A stretch of DNA of 64,000 bases from Lineus longissimus. Its lineage: Eukaryota; Nemertea; Pilidiophora; Heteronemertea; Lineidae. The position numbers and the translations under genes were made by a program. The stretch spans positions 10,361,501 to 10,425,500 of the forward strand of contig NC_088310.1 in assembly GCF_910592395.1 (NCBI RefSeq). The letters run 5' to 3'. Under the pieces are notes generated by a model. That model did no database searches and was not told the DNA's origin. It worked only from the letters and a program-made list of their open reading frames with translations. Shown here piece by piece: positions 12,401 through 23,001 of this stretch (position 1 is its first letter; the number at the start of each line of letters is the position of its first letter).

Positions 12401-13395
12401 TGTTTGCCGAAACATTGGCTTTCTAACATGGATGCCAATGCTGGCAGGGAGAATATGCTTGAATATCAATTGAATATCATCAAATTTCGTCACTGTGCGG
12501 GTTTGGAGAATGCATTGCACTGGGCAGCTCTAAATTGCGGAGTGGACTACAGGAACGAAAGCCAACTTCTTGGTCTTTCTCCAATTCACTGAAACTAGCC
12601 AGATTCCAAAGCAAACTGACGTTAACAATGATATATGACTAAAATTTGTTACAAAACATTTGACACCAAAGTTTCTACGCTTGTTATCACATCATCATAT
12701 TTTTTTCAATTTTGCAATACGGGAAGAGCAAGGTGACACACGAACGAGGCCAAAAGAGGACATGTGAATCGTGAATCGTGAAACGTGAAGACCGCGTTTA
12801 ACAGTGACAATGAACACTCTGTATAAACCTCAGTTTTTTTGGTACAATGGTTTTGAGATCGTGAACAACCTCTTAAGTCAAATTATTTTTTCACTTTCTT
12901 TGAGAAGGGTGTCGCAGCAACTTTAATGTGTAATTTCATTGTAAAATATTATTTCTCCCACTTTTGGGGGTTTAGAGCGAGACAAAAGAAAATTATTTGG
13001 TCAAATTCAATCCATTATTTACCATGATTAATGACTTAGACCATGGTGCCATCCATGCAAGTATGAAAAAATTCACCATGGTAGTTTTGCATACAATCAC
13101 AATCCAAGGGATGGATCCTTAAGCAATCATCCCCTTTAATCGTATTACCTTGTACGCCTATGTTTTTATGCGATATGGATTTTGACTTCCAAGTTTGATC
13201 GAGCGTGCAAACGTTTTACCAACATAATAGACCGGACCATTTCATGTTGAAGTGATGAATATTCTGCAATTCAATTTGATATCTACTTGTAGACACATGC
13301 TAAATACTTTCGAAACAGATGTGAAAATTTTCCTACTGATATCTGAAGCAAATTTGCATTGATAACGTGACATACACACTAATACCATACTAAAT
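9476..13395. other. No gene recognised
   Basis: AT-rich sequence with short open frames only. It contains homopolymers C14 (10973-10986) and G13 (11091-11103) and a purine-rich G tract near 11,240-11,280. I see no domain, transposon end or RNA gene that I can support. Confidence 0.5.
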
Positions 13396-13400
13396 CAGTT

Positions 13401-13590
13401 TATGCCTGTTTCGCCTATTCCTGTTTCGCCTATTCCTGTTTCGCCTACAAAATTCCTGTTTCGCCTATTCCTGTTTCGCCTATTCCTGTTCCGCCTATTC
13501 CTGTTTGGCCTATTCCTGTTTCGCCTATTTCCTGTTTGGCCTATTCCTGTTTCGCCTACTTCCTGTTTCGCCTACTTTCCAGTACCCCTA
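13401..13590 (+). repeat. Minisatellite, unit cctgtttcgcctatt
   Basis: About 12 imperfect copies of a 15-bp unit (cctgtttcgcctatt and variants with tttggcc, ttccgcc or a longer spacer). The same unit reappears in reverse orientation at 14,292-14,430. Confidence 0.85.
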
Positions 13591-14291
13591 CAATAAATCG
13601 ACTCTCCCAGGGGGAACCTTAGGGATGCATGTCCATTTTATGGGGAAATGTGAGGGGACAATTGGATGATGTTAACGATGTGATGACTATTTGACTAATC
13701 AAATGCCATCAACTTTATTAACAAACCATGCCATGACCGTTTTGAAAGAGTCACCTTGAAAGCGGGGACAGTCCGGGACTTATTTGACCATATGACCATA
13801 CTGACACATAGTAAAAACTAATAGAAGTAGCAGTCGCTTATTTTATAAAAACAGGAATTCATGAGTTTTTGATAAAAATACATAATACTGTACATTCTCA
13901 TAATTATTTGATCGAAATCAGCTGTAAAACCCATGTCATAATAAAGAACAATGTAGATATAGGTATTCTTTCTATTACGAAGCCAGTTACTGACTAAGAC
14001 AAAAGAAAGATAATCCACAATATAAAATGCAATCCTGAGAAACCTTTCTCAAATCTAATGAAAGGGTAAAACTTTCTTACTATTTTATTTCTTGCCTTTG
14101 AAAATAAGCTGAAACATAAGCCGATGTAAGCTATGTATAATTTTCCAAAGTTATTCCGAATAATACTGAAATAATTGACATGTTGCTGAATCCATTATTT
14201 CAGACTTTATTTTTAATGATAGCCTTTAACACTATAGTAAGGGACGGTTCATATTCCTACGTCTGTGGGGAGGTGAGCAATACATTTGAAT

Positions 14292-14430
14292 AGGCGAAAC
14301 AGGAATAGGCAAAACAGGAATTAGGCGAAACAGGAAGTAGGCCAACCAGGAATAGGCGAATAAAGAATTAGGCGAAACAGGATTAGGCGGAACAGGAATA
14401 GGCGGAAAAGGAATAGGCGAAACAGGAAAA
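14292..14430 (-). repeat. Inverted copy of the 15-bp minisatellite
   Basis: About nine copies of aataggcgaaacagg, the reverse complement of the unit at 13,401-13,590. The two arrays face each other across about 700 bp and could pair. Confidence 0.85.
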
Positions 14431-16949
14431 CACCACTAAATCTACATAAATCACTAGAAACAAAAAACGCTTTGATTATACGCTTGCAAAATACGTGTAC
14501 ATGTTACATCTTGTTTATTATAGAACTTCAGTTGTTAGATTCGATCAAATAGATTTTCGTGTGCGAAAGTATTCTGCTGACGACAGCAATTACGGGTCAG
14601 GCTTCTACTTGGCATGACTATATCAAAGACGTCAAGATCATTATCGCGGGTTCTTGATGACAATGCTGTGAGAGAAGACTTCTTTATATTTACAGTAGCC
14701 GTTTCCTTTGTACGGATAGTGCTATACAATTACATTGTACAGTATCAATAACTGGTAAACTAATTTCAGGTCAATTATACTATAAATAAAGATTTTTTAC
14801 ATTGTTTTCATCCAAGTTTATTTAAAATGTTTGGTAAGATGAAGGCACCTTCTCCATCCATCATGACAATAACAGATATTTCACCGGCTTTGCAACAGAT
14901 GCATCATCACTTCTCTTAACCAGATGTTGATTAGATAAAAACACTTTCACCATTCAGCATACACGGCAGCCGTAAGTACTTTGAAGTACACGTATCATCA
15001 TTTCGTCGTACTTTTGTAAAGGTATATTATTTCGACGTATTCTTTCGTCATCCGTCACAGATAAAGATAACCCTATCTCGCCGTAAGTGTTTACAAGGGT
15101 AGTTTCTATTCTAGCGTAGTTATTGGCAGCAATTTTGTAAGTGCCCCAGTTTTACAATTCGTTGTAGACCCTTGATCGACCAATGTCATCACACTGGATA
15201 ATGGCGGCATGATTCTCGTCTGTTTGAACTTGAATTCGGCCACGGGAAAAGTCCAAACTAACGTGCGCCGCACACGATGCCTTTATGTTGTACAAAATTT
15301 TGGTACGATTTTTCGTTAAATTATAATGGAAGAAAGTATCGCGTTTCCCGCCCTAAACGATCAAATTTATTTCTCGGGCAATATACTCTATCTAGACTCA
15401 CCGATCTAAGACCGTTTTTGAATATGAAAACCAAGCCCCATGTCATAATTTTGTATCTCGTGCGCTGATCAGAACGCTGCATAAAAAATTATGGATTTTT
15501 CATGAATGAGTCATATATGTATTTATTCTCGCCTCCGATCCAGTCTTGGCATGCTTCCAGTATACACTTTCGACACAGCATTTTTGAACGTAGAAGACCA
15601 GAATCGAGGTTGTTTAGATCGTGATCAAAGTTCGCTCTTGTTACAGGCTTTCTGAATGGTTAATATCGGCGGTAGCGTGCGATCTAGTGAGGAATAACAG
15701 AACCAACTTATACTGGCAAATTGCATCAAGGGTTGGTGTAACGGAGTCTGGGTCAGCGGACCGGAGTGGATCCAAGGCTTGAGGGTCAATATGGTTCAGC
15801 GCCGGAAAGTCGCCGGCAAAAGCCTCCATAGATATTATGGGCATTGTTGTTCGATGCCAATTCAACCTTGTTCAGTCTGGTTGGACAATGGGTAAGCGTC
15901 ATCACGGATTTGTCGAATAGTTATGTCATCATGTTCTACTCCTTCGCGTTTGCGTCAATTTCATAGGGGTTTAGAATGGCAGGTCAACGAGGACTTCACT
16001 TTATTATACATGTAGTTGTTTTACTGGTGATTGCTCACCTTTAGACCTTGTACTATAGAAATTGATCGATCGCACAACCACTGTATGACGTAAGGTGATC
16101 AGGTCCAAGTGATCAGTTATTTCTCAATGGCAACCATTGTCCATCAGCTTCGAATTCTACAAATTGAAAATACCGACAGGTTTAAGGGAAAATCCAACAT
16201 GGCGAAAGAACGGGGGTGTTGGCATAAAACTAGGACTTTGCCTTCAAAAACTGAAACAAATATAGCAGGTAATGTTATGTTTTATATTGTTAACGCTATC
16301 GACAATTCATTCGAATTCGATCATCATTTTGAAAAAGATTGACAACGTTGGCTGAGTTGTGTAGGCCCTTTGCACGTTAAGCTTCATGTCGAATGTCTAC
16401 CGCTGTGTCGAAACTTGCTGGACGGCTAGTGCTGCCGTCATGGCATTGGAGTGAGATGTCGAAATAAGAGTAGGACCCAGCAGAAAATGCAATGCACTAT
16501 CAGCGCACAATGGGGTTAAAGCTATGTAAATTGGACTATTTATGGTAAGATTTATTTGGTATAGCATTTTATTGTAGACGAATTAGCCAGGACAAAACGT
16601 ATTTGTGGGTTCATTTTCTAAACGACAAGATGGGACGATGTTCTCGGTCATAAAATAAATTCCCTGCGAAATCATGTACGGCGGGCTGATCATGAACTAC
16701 CTAATGTTTGTCAGTTCTTTTCGTCGTCAACGAATAGCAAATACCATTTTCGAAAAGATCATGCTGGCACTTTCTAATGTTATTTGTTCTAATCCATGAT
16801 ATGCTTCATCAACCTTGGACGGTACTCAGTCTCTGCGTGTGAAATTAACCTATAATTCTGGTCATCATAATCATACTTTCAGCAACAAACTGTAGCTTCT
16901 TTGAAGAAATGTCACGATAGGGACATATACATTGTACTGTATGCGATGA
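14431..16949. other. No gene recognised
   Basis: Only short frames without domain signals. I see nothing that I can assign. Confidence 0.45.
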
Positions 16950-17530
16950 CTTAAGGCGGATTCATATTCTGACGCACTACCAACGGCGTCCGACGCACGA
17001 TTAAAATCTGGACGCCGCCAATGTCGTGATGATTCATACTCCAGCGTGCGACAGCGTCGGTCATCGGCGTCAGGTCGCGCGTCTGATCGGCGTGCTATTT
17101 TCAAGAGTTCAACAAATTTGAACACTCAGCGTCAGATCGCGGCGTCCTACCAATGAATGAGGGGTTTTGTGTTCATGGTTTACGCGTACTTTCAAAGGCG
17201 CCAAATTAAAACGAGAAGGGGACGGGGAGTAGAAATTATGTCGCTGTTACGAAATGACTCATGTGACTAAAATGTCGGATGCGGAAGAGGTCCTCATGCA
17301 TGCGAGGGACGTCTCCTCCTTATCCTATACAACACAGCAATGGCCGGTACATTTAAAAGCAGAAGTGCAGATCCTCTTCTTTCATTTTGAAGTGGCAGAT
17401 ACATATTATTGCGAGAGCATTCACAGTCTCTCGATAAGACGCCGACAAAATCGTGCGGCCGGGTCAGCGTCGAACGCAGCGTCGTGCATCGGTCGCCGGC
17501 GATTGTCGCCCATCGGAGTATGAACTCGCG
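16950..17530. repeat. CG-rich inverted-repeat element, MITE-like
   Basis: Two CG-rich arms with many gcgtcg words face each other. The left side holds ggattcatattctgacgc and gattcatactcc; the right arm ends in ggagtatgaactcgcg, so ttcatactcc is inverted at the two sides. The CpG-rich arms and the phrase resemble ends of non-autonomous DNA transposons, possibly Harbinger-like; the family is not certain. Confidence 0.4.
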
Positions 17531-17929
17531 TTTATCCGGCCACCACGACCAACTTGTCTAACATGCAGGTTATTGAATATACACATTCCAGGCCAAGTTA
17601 TGAAAGGCTTGATTAGGGTTACATGCTCATGGAAATCGTCCAAGGCGTACATTGTAATGGTTATCCCATGGTGATGTCACTTTATAGAAATGACATGACA
17701 TTCATTAACCCTCGCCTGCGATTAACGGACCTACAGGGAAACAGCTTCTGATTTCAACCAAAACAATTTCAATGCCTCTTTGGTCAAACGACAACTCAAA
17801 ACGCATGGACCCTTCGCAAGTAGTACAAAAACCTGAAATCACTCAATATCGTTATTCATATCCAAGGATCATCCCATCTTCACTACCTTCATCGTCTATG
17901 GTAGGCCGTAGTGGACATAAATGCCGATT

Positions 17930-18180
17930 CATGTTCTAGAACATAATTATTAGTGTTCTAGAACATAATTTGACCAATAGGAGAACAGGAATATTGTTCT
18001 AGACCGTAATCAACCAATCATTGACCAGGAATAATGGTCTAGATTCCTGGCCAGTGCTTGGTCGATTAATGGTCTAGAACATAATTCCTGTACTGTGATT
18101 GGCTGATTTATGTTCACGTGACACCTGCCAGCGATCACGTGACCCCTGCCAGTGATCATGTGACCTCAGACGATGAACAT
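17930..18180. repeat. Cluster of TTCTAGAA/GTCTAGA palindromes and CACGTG-containing repeats
   Basis: Copies of gttctagaacataat (17,933; 17,950), gttctagacc, ggtctagatt and ggtctagaacataattcct follow one another, then three 22-bp units with gatcacgtgac. TTCTAGAA fits the heat-shock-element core nTTCnnGAAn and CACGTG is an E-box, but a decayed short tandem repeat explains the pattern equally well. Confidence 0.5.
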
Positions 18181-18241
18181 GAGGCTGATCCACGATTCTC
18201 GACACAAGGTCGCGAACACCATCCGGAGAACCGGATGTGTT

Positions 18242-19167
18242 TGTGGCGGCATTAGCCCAGTAACTTAACAATTCTCATTTCGTTTACATGGTTTATTATT
18301 TACGTCATTCCACAGATCACGTAAAAACTGAAAGATACAAAAATATAGGGAAGATAAGTAAAATGCAACACAGCCAGATACCAAGGATACAAAAGAAAGG
18401 AAATCTACAGGGAGCCTAGCTGAAAGGACGAAACTGTCATGGAAAATTTGGGCATGACCTGTAGCCTAATTCACTTTAAAGTCCAAGGAACTATTTGACA
18501 GTCTCAAGGATTACCTAACATCCCTCTAAATTACCAAGGGATGGTCTATACATTGATGCATTGAACAACACACACAATGCATGTGATCCGAGTACACAAC
18601 CTTGTGTACTGCAGCCATTACAGCAGAAATCCGCTATAAACACTTGAATATTCCTCGTATTCACTAATTACCTTGACTGGGCCTAAGTACAGAGCAAGTA
18701 AATGTCATTAAAGTACCATAAAGGTGTAGTAAAGTGTACAGAAATCTATTTCTAGCAATTTCGTTTCTTGTTTACATTCTGTCACTTCAATTCCGTTTCC
18801 GGAAGGTGCTGTCATCTGTCGTTGCCATTAGAAACCAATTCGCTTCAGGCTATGCTCAAGGCACCTCATAAAACACCTGATTAAGACCACCTGCGGTCCG
18901 TAGTGATTTCTATCATATTATTCAGTGCAGCCTATATACATTCGTAATGCATTTACCTCTGTTGCCTCCGTCAGTAGCTTTGATAACAATGAATAAACGG
19001 GAAAGAAGGGCGGACTGGCCCCGGAATACGACTCTGTCTCTCAAGAGAATCGGGCAAAAGCGTGCTCGAGATGGCGTCGTCACGTGACATCAAAAGGCGC
19101 GAATCTACTCAAGGCGCCAAGTTCTAAACTTAAAAAACTTAGCTGTTTCAACTTGAAAACAGTGACA
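18242..19167 (-). repeat. BEL/Pao 3' LTR
   Basis: Near-identical to 44,434-45,359, same length, TG...CA ends. It is the downstream LTR for the minus-strand element and lies left of the Polinton because that element inserted between pol and this LTR. Confidence 0.93.
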
Positions 19168-19384
19168 TGGCTCTCCTAAATTATTCATTAATTCAAACCA
19201 ACAATACACAAATCTCAACCATGGTAACCATTGCAACTACGCTTAGGCCTATGGTATATGGCACAAGACAACTTGAAGTAAAACTTCGAACAGAAATACA
19301 CCCTTCGTTACAATCTTGGGACGAATATTTCAGACGGATACACCACATGACTTGGATCAGCCTTGAACTTGCTATCACAACGCT
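19168..19384 (-). mobile_element. BEL/Pao internal 3' segment left of the Polinton
   Basis: Sequence between the 3' LTR and the Polinton end. It was contiguous with 38,267 onward before the Polinton inserted. Bases 19379-19384 (aacgct) are one copy of the Polinton target duplication. Confidence 0.85.
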
Positions 19385-19595
19385 AGAAAGTGTATATTGC
19401 GATGGTAGGAACTAGGTTATGTTTTAGGCCCTTTTGACCAAAGACCTTACAGGTCTTTTGCCCCAAATAAGCCTACAACCCCCAAAGAACCATCCACCAC
19501 AATACACACTTTCTATCATTCATGAGATTCCCAGTGAAGCGTTGCAATGAAATGGTCAGTGAAATGGTGAGGGAATACTAGAGCTCAATGGGTTA
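19385..19595 (+). repeat. Polinton left terminal inverted repeat
   Basis: 211 bp, matching 38,050-38,260 in reverse complement with one mismatch. It contains the palindrome AAGACCT-TAC-AGGTCTT (19441-19457) and an inner inverted copy of its own terminus (19494-19514), so its outer 130 bp can fold back. Confidence 0.95.
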
Positions 19596-19609
19596 TTCCA
19601 TTAAAATAA

Positions 19610-21079
19610 ATGGCCTTTTTACTGTCTTCATTATCCAAAACTGAAGTTAAAACCAAACATAATTATTCATCAGCTTCTGGAGTAATAAAGTATTATCCAA
19701 TAGCAAATCAACATAAAAGTAAATTCACCTATGACTTCTTTAATTTAGAAGTAACTGTTAATACTAATAACTTCTTCAGACTACAAGAAACTAAGATAAC
19801 ACCTGGGTTTTTGAGCCTGAAAAATAAGAAAGACTGCCTGCGACTGGAAAAGAATCCATTATCGTTTTACCAGAACCAATTTAACATGGCTGTTTGGTTT
19901 GCTACAACAGGTTGTGGTATTTCAATAGACGATCACTTGAATCACAGTGACCCATTGTTAAGGTCAATTTACAGGTTTCATGTTTACTATCAAATATTGA
20001 AGATCATGAAGAATCTAGAGATACCAATTCCAGGTGAAAGTGATTTTAATGAGACAAACAATAACATTAACCGTAGGAAACTAGGAGGGTTATTGAGTGA
20101 ATTTGGTTTAAAAGACGAGTACGATTTCTCGGTGTTTGAAAATAATGGTGGTTGGAGGTCATGGAGTGTACCGGATTACAACCCGAACATAACTGATCCC
20201 GGATATTACATCAATGATTCTAAAATCAATTTCTTCCTCATGCAAGTTCATGAAAATAGAATGCCACCGATGTTCAGTAAAGACTGGGATGCTGGAATGG
20301 CTAATTTCAAATATCCTGATACCTTCATTAAGTATCATGTGAAACAACACAAGAATGTATTTGATGTAATTACACAAAATGAATGTCAAACCTATCAACA
20401 ATTCATGATATTTAAATCAAATGGTTTCTTTAATCCTGGAATAGAGAGGTTGAATGACACAATAAGAACATATGTTTACTGTATTCTGGGTGCTCAGGCG
20501 TTGACCAGAACACCAATAATTGGAGTACCGGGTACAGAATTGGATGCTCAGAAGGAATTTAACAAACTATTAAAGGACTCGATTAATCAACATCCTGATA
20601 TTCCCACTTCAATTCAAAGATACCAAAAAGCAGTGAGTGACACTCATACAAGACTAGATTATGTAATAGCACCAGGATTGTATGTCATAGGATCAAATAT
20701 GGTACTCGTTATTGGTAAGCTGGATAACTACAATAATAACATTTTAATAGCACCAAAAAATGCTAAACCCGGTAAGAATGACATTAACCACAAAAAGACC
20801 TTACCACCACCACTGATGGAAGGAAATAGTTCTAAGAAAATAAGAGTTAAGAGTAGCGTTGGTACTGTCAAGACGGACTTCGTCCTGAGAGCAAAGCTCG
20901 AGACCAGTCATACACCAAAGAGTAATGTTGTTACACCAAAAACAACTGAAACCTCAAAGAATACTCCTACTACTACTAAACTTGACACCAAAGTTGAGAA
21001 GGTGGATGATACTCATGAAACAATTAAATTCATGCTTTACTCAGTTGTTGGTACATTGATTGTTTTTATGGTTAGATAA
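19610..21079 (+). CDS. Polinton conserved protein with QNQFNMAVWFATTGCG motif, tail-anchored
   Basis: 489 residues. I recognise the type as a protein common in metazoan Polintons, of unknown function, by NQFNMAVWFATTGCGISI (about residues 90-107), then SIYRFHVYYQI and ERLNDTIRTYVYCILGAQA (about 280-300). The last 18 residues are hydrophobic and could anchor the tail in a membrane. Near residue 420 a double-hairpin unit adds TDFVLRAKLE. It is the first gene inside the left repeat, 14 bp after it. The start ATG follows taaaataa. No catalytic motif is visible. The next gene starts 10 bp after the stop, so they may share a transcript. Confidence 0.8.
   Translation: MAFLLSSLSKTEVKTKHNYSSASGVIKYYPIANQHKSKFTYDFFNLEVTVNTNNFFRLQETKITPGFLSLKNKKDCLRLEKNPLSFYQNQFNMAVWFATTGCGISIDDHLNHSDPLLRSIYRFHVYYQILKIMKNLEIPIPGESDFNETNNNINRRKLGGLLSEFGLKDEYDFSVFENNGGWRSWSVPDYNPNITDPGYYINDSKINFFLMQVHENRMPPMFSKDWDAGMANFKYPDTFIKYHVKQHKNVFDVITQNECQTYQQFMIFKSNGFFNPGIERLNDTIRTYVYCILGAQALTRTPIIGVPGTELDAQKEFNKLLKDSINQHPDIPTSIQRYQKAVSDTHTRLDYVIAPGLYVIGSNMVLVIGKLDNYNNNILIAPKNAKPGKNDINHKKTLPPPLMEGNSSKKIRVKSSVGTVKTDFVLRAKLETSHTPKSNVVTPKTTETSKNTPTTTKLDTKVEKVDDTHETIKFMLYSVVGTLIVFMVR
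20875..20902 (+). repeat. Double-hairpin unit inside the 489-residue gene
   Basis: GGAC-TTC-GTCC, TGA, GAGC-AAA-GCTC, GA. In frame; encodes DFVLRAKLE. Confidence 0.9.
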
Positions 21080-21089
21080 ATAAGTAATT

Positions 21090-22733
21090 ATGGCTGAAGG
21101 AGGTGAAAATTATGAAATGAGTGATTACTATCCACATTACGATCCTGATTACGATCCTGATTACGAACCTGATTACAAACCTGAGGATTATGTTGATATC
21201 TTTGGTTTTAATAAAAAGCCTCGATATGATGACACAACATACAACACAGGAGGTGAAGATTATGCTGATATCTTTGGTTTTAATAAAAAGCCTCGATATG
21301 ATGACACAACATACAACACAGGAGGTGAAGATTATGCTGATATCTTTGGTTTTAATAAAAAGCCTCGAGATTATGACACAAAATACAACACAGGAGGTGA
21401 AAATCTTACTGATGAAACTTCATTCAGTACACCAGAAAGAGTAAGAGGTATTGTCCCTGAATTGATGGAAAAGGAGTTAAGTTACGATACAATAGAGGAT
21501 AAACTTGATACAGCATTGGGAGGATCAAACTGGAAGTATGACAAGAAAAAATTGAGTAATCTTTCACCACACATTAGTTACAAAGGTAACAAACTTTATT
21601 ACAATCCGACAAATTCTGAATTTGATTTGATAAAAGATAAACTAGGAAACAAAAATTTATTTGAATATCCTGATAAAAATGGAGAAAAGATAAAGTTTAT
21701 TCCTTTAACTAAGGATAATGGAAGCTTCTATGCTGAAGGCACATTAAAGACTAAGTTTGGTACTAGATTTGCTGACATGATTAAAGATATGATTGCACCT
21801 GAACCACCAGTAAGGGAACCTAAATCTGCATCCACTCAAACAGATATATTAATTAATGAGGTAAACAGTTCAAACAAACCAATAGATAAACTGATAGATG
21901 CTACTGATGATGAACTTAAATCACTGGGTTTTACTGAATATGCCTTGAGAGAACTTAGAGGGTTAAAACACGCTGGTGATGATCTAGCTGCAGTAAAGAT
22001 GGATAAGGACATGCAAATAGAGGAATTAAAAGATCAGCTTCATAATTTAACAAGAGACTATGTAAAGTCTGTAGAAGAAGATACTGAAGATAAAGGAGAG
22101 TTGAAAAAGCAAATAGATGAACTAAATGACAAATTGTATGAGGAACAGTCAAAGGTATGGAGGTTAGACAATGACAGGGAGTCACAAACTAGAAGAATTA
22201 AACGTTTAATTGTTGATGTTCTAAAGAAACCAGATTCAACTATTCCTCTGAAGGACAGAATAAAGTTACTTTTTAAGACGTATGGTGTAACTATTAGCGC
22301 CATAATAACAGCTGTTGTAATGACATTTACAACTCTAGGTCTCAGTATCAGTAGTGTTTTAAGTGGTGCCACTAAATCTGTAAAACCAACTCCAGGACCA
22401 GACCCAACTCCAGGACCAGACCCAACTCCAGGACCTACACCAGAACCTGGACCAGGACCAAAACCATCAATACCAGATAAAGTAAAAGAAGGTCTCAAGA
22501 AGTTTGCTGAATGGCTGAAAGAACTAGCCAAGAAATCAGCTGCGGCTTTACCGGGAATCATCGGTTCTATCGTATCATTTCTCCTGAAAACAATTGGTGC
22601 AGTTGTTGGCTTTCTAGCTGAACATCTGATCATAGCAGTTATTGCTATTGTTAGTTCCATAATCTATGGTTTAATAGAGGGTGTTAAAGCCTTAAAATCA
22701 CGTAAAGCCTTAAAATCACGTAAAAGGTCTTAG
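21090..22733 (+). CDS. Polinton conserved membrane protein, repeats and coiled coil
   Basis: 547 residues. The acidic N-terminus carries short DPDY repeats and then three copies of a 24-residue repeat (core ADIFGFNKKPRYDD, residues about 33-104). A globular part follows, then a coiled coil (about 310-370, MQIEELKDQLHNL onward). A hydrophobic segment (about 393-420), a Pro/Gly-rich linker (PTPGPDPTPGP) and two C-terminal hydrophobic segments (AALPGIIGSIVSFLL and HLIIAVIAIVSSIIYGLI) complete it. A membrane protein with this C-terminal layout is common in metazoan Polintons; its function is unknown. The repeats make this copy longer at the N-terminus. Confidence 0.78.
   Translation: MAEGGENYEMSDYYPHYDPDYDPDYEPDYKPEDYVDIFGFNKKPRYDDTTYNTGGEDYADIFGFNKKPRYDDTTYNTGGEDYADIFGFNKKPRDYDTKYNTGGENLTDETSFSTPERVRGIVPELMEKELSYDTIEDKLDTALGGSNWKYDKKKLSNLSPHISYKGNKLYYNPTNSEFDLIKDKLGNKNLFEYPDKNGEKIKFIPLTKDNGSFYAEGTLKTKFGTRFADMIKDMIAPEPPVREPKSASTQTDILINEVNSSNKPIDKLIDATDDELKSLGFTEYALRELRGLKHAGDDLAAVKMDKDMQIEELKDQLHNLTRDYVKSVEEDTEDKGELKKQIDELNDKLYEEQSKVWRLDNDRESQTRRIKRLIVDVLKKPDSTIPLKDRIKLLFKTYGVTISAIITAVVMTFTTLGLSISSVLSGATKSVKPTPGPDPTPGPDPTPGPTPEPGPGPKPSIPDKVKEGLKKFAEWLKELAKKSAAALPGIIGSIVSFLLKTIGAVVGFLAEHLIIAVIAIVSSIIYGLIEGVKALKSRKALKSRKRS
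21186..21401 (+). repeat. 72-bp tandem repeat, three copies, coding
   Basis: Units start at 21186, 21258 and 21330 and are 24 codons each, so gain or loss of a unit keeps the frame. Copies are nearly identical, which suggests recent expansion. Confidence 0.92.
22384..22460 (+). repeat. Pro-rich coding repeat (CCAGGACCAGACCCAACT)
   Basis: An 18-bp unit repeated with variants inside the 547-residue gene; encodes PTPGPD repeats between membrane segments. Confidence 0.8.
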
Positions 22734-22894
22734 GTGAACTTCTATCAAAACAATGTTTAAAAAATAATTATTATGTAAATATGAATAAATACATCTCATT
22801 AAAATACTATTTTAGTAAATGTAGCAATGAAAATCTTACTGGATTCCTTTGTCCTAGGGTTATGGATCGAGCTCTGCCTAGGAGGGGAGAGTGT

Positions 22895-22920
22895 TGTCCT
22901 AGTCGAGTCCGACTAGGACA
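22895..22920. repeat. Perfect 11-bp hairpin
   Basis: Arms TGTCCTAGTCG (22895-22905) and CGACTAGGACA (22910-22920) around AGTC, directly next to double-hairpin units. Confidence 0.9.
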
Positions 22921-22971
22921 AAGTCCCGAGAGCAAAGCTCGACTCGAGCAGAGCTCTCAGGACGAAGTCTG
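22915..22971. repeat. Two double-hairpin units, opposite orientation, noncoding
   Basis: GGAC-AAA-GTCC, CGA, GAGC-AAA-GCTC, followed by the inverted order GAGC-AGA-GCTC, TCA, GGAC-GAA-GTCT. Confidence 0.88.
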
Positions 22972-23001
22972 ACTGAGACAGGCAAAGTAGTCCTGCCAAG
23001 A

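Larger units (their letters stand above)
22734..23001 (+). other. Intergenic spacer with double-hairpin units and a perfect hairpin
   Basis: Contains two double-hairpin units in opposite orientation (22,915-22,971) and just before them an 11-bp perfect stem with a 4-nt loop. A 63-codon frame here is mostly translated repeat and I do not call it a gene. Confidence 0.7.

Noticed and set aside
16871-17674. Several 60-90-codon frames in the CG-rich element
   Set aside because: The CG-rich repeat arms lack stop codons by composition; no domain or start context.
22058-22660. 200-codon minus frame
   Set aside because: Shadow of the 547-residue Polinton gene. Its Pro/Gly repeat is the complement of the coding repeat.
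22781-22972. 63-codon plus frame in the Polinton spacer
   Set aside because: Its second half is translated hairpin units (GQSPESKARLEQSSQDEV), and the rest has no recognisable feature.
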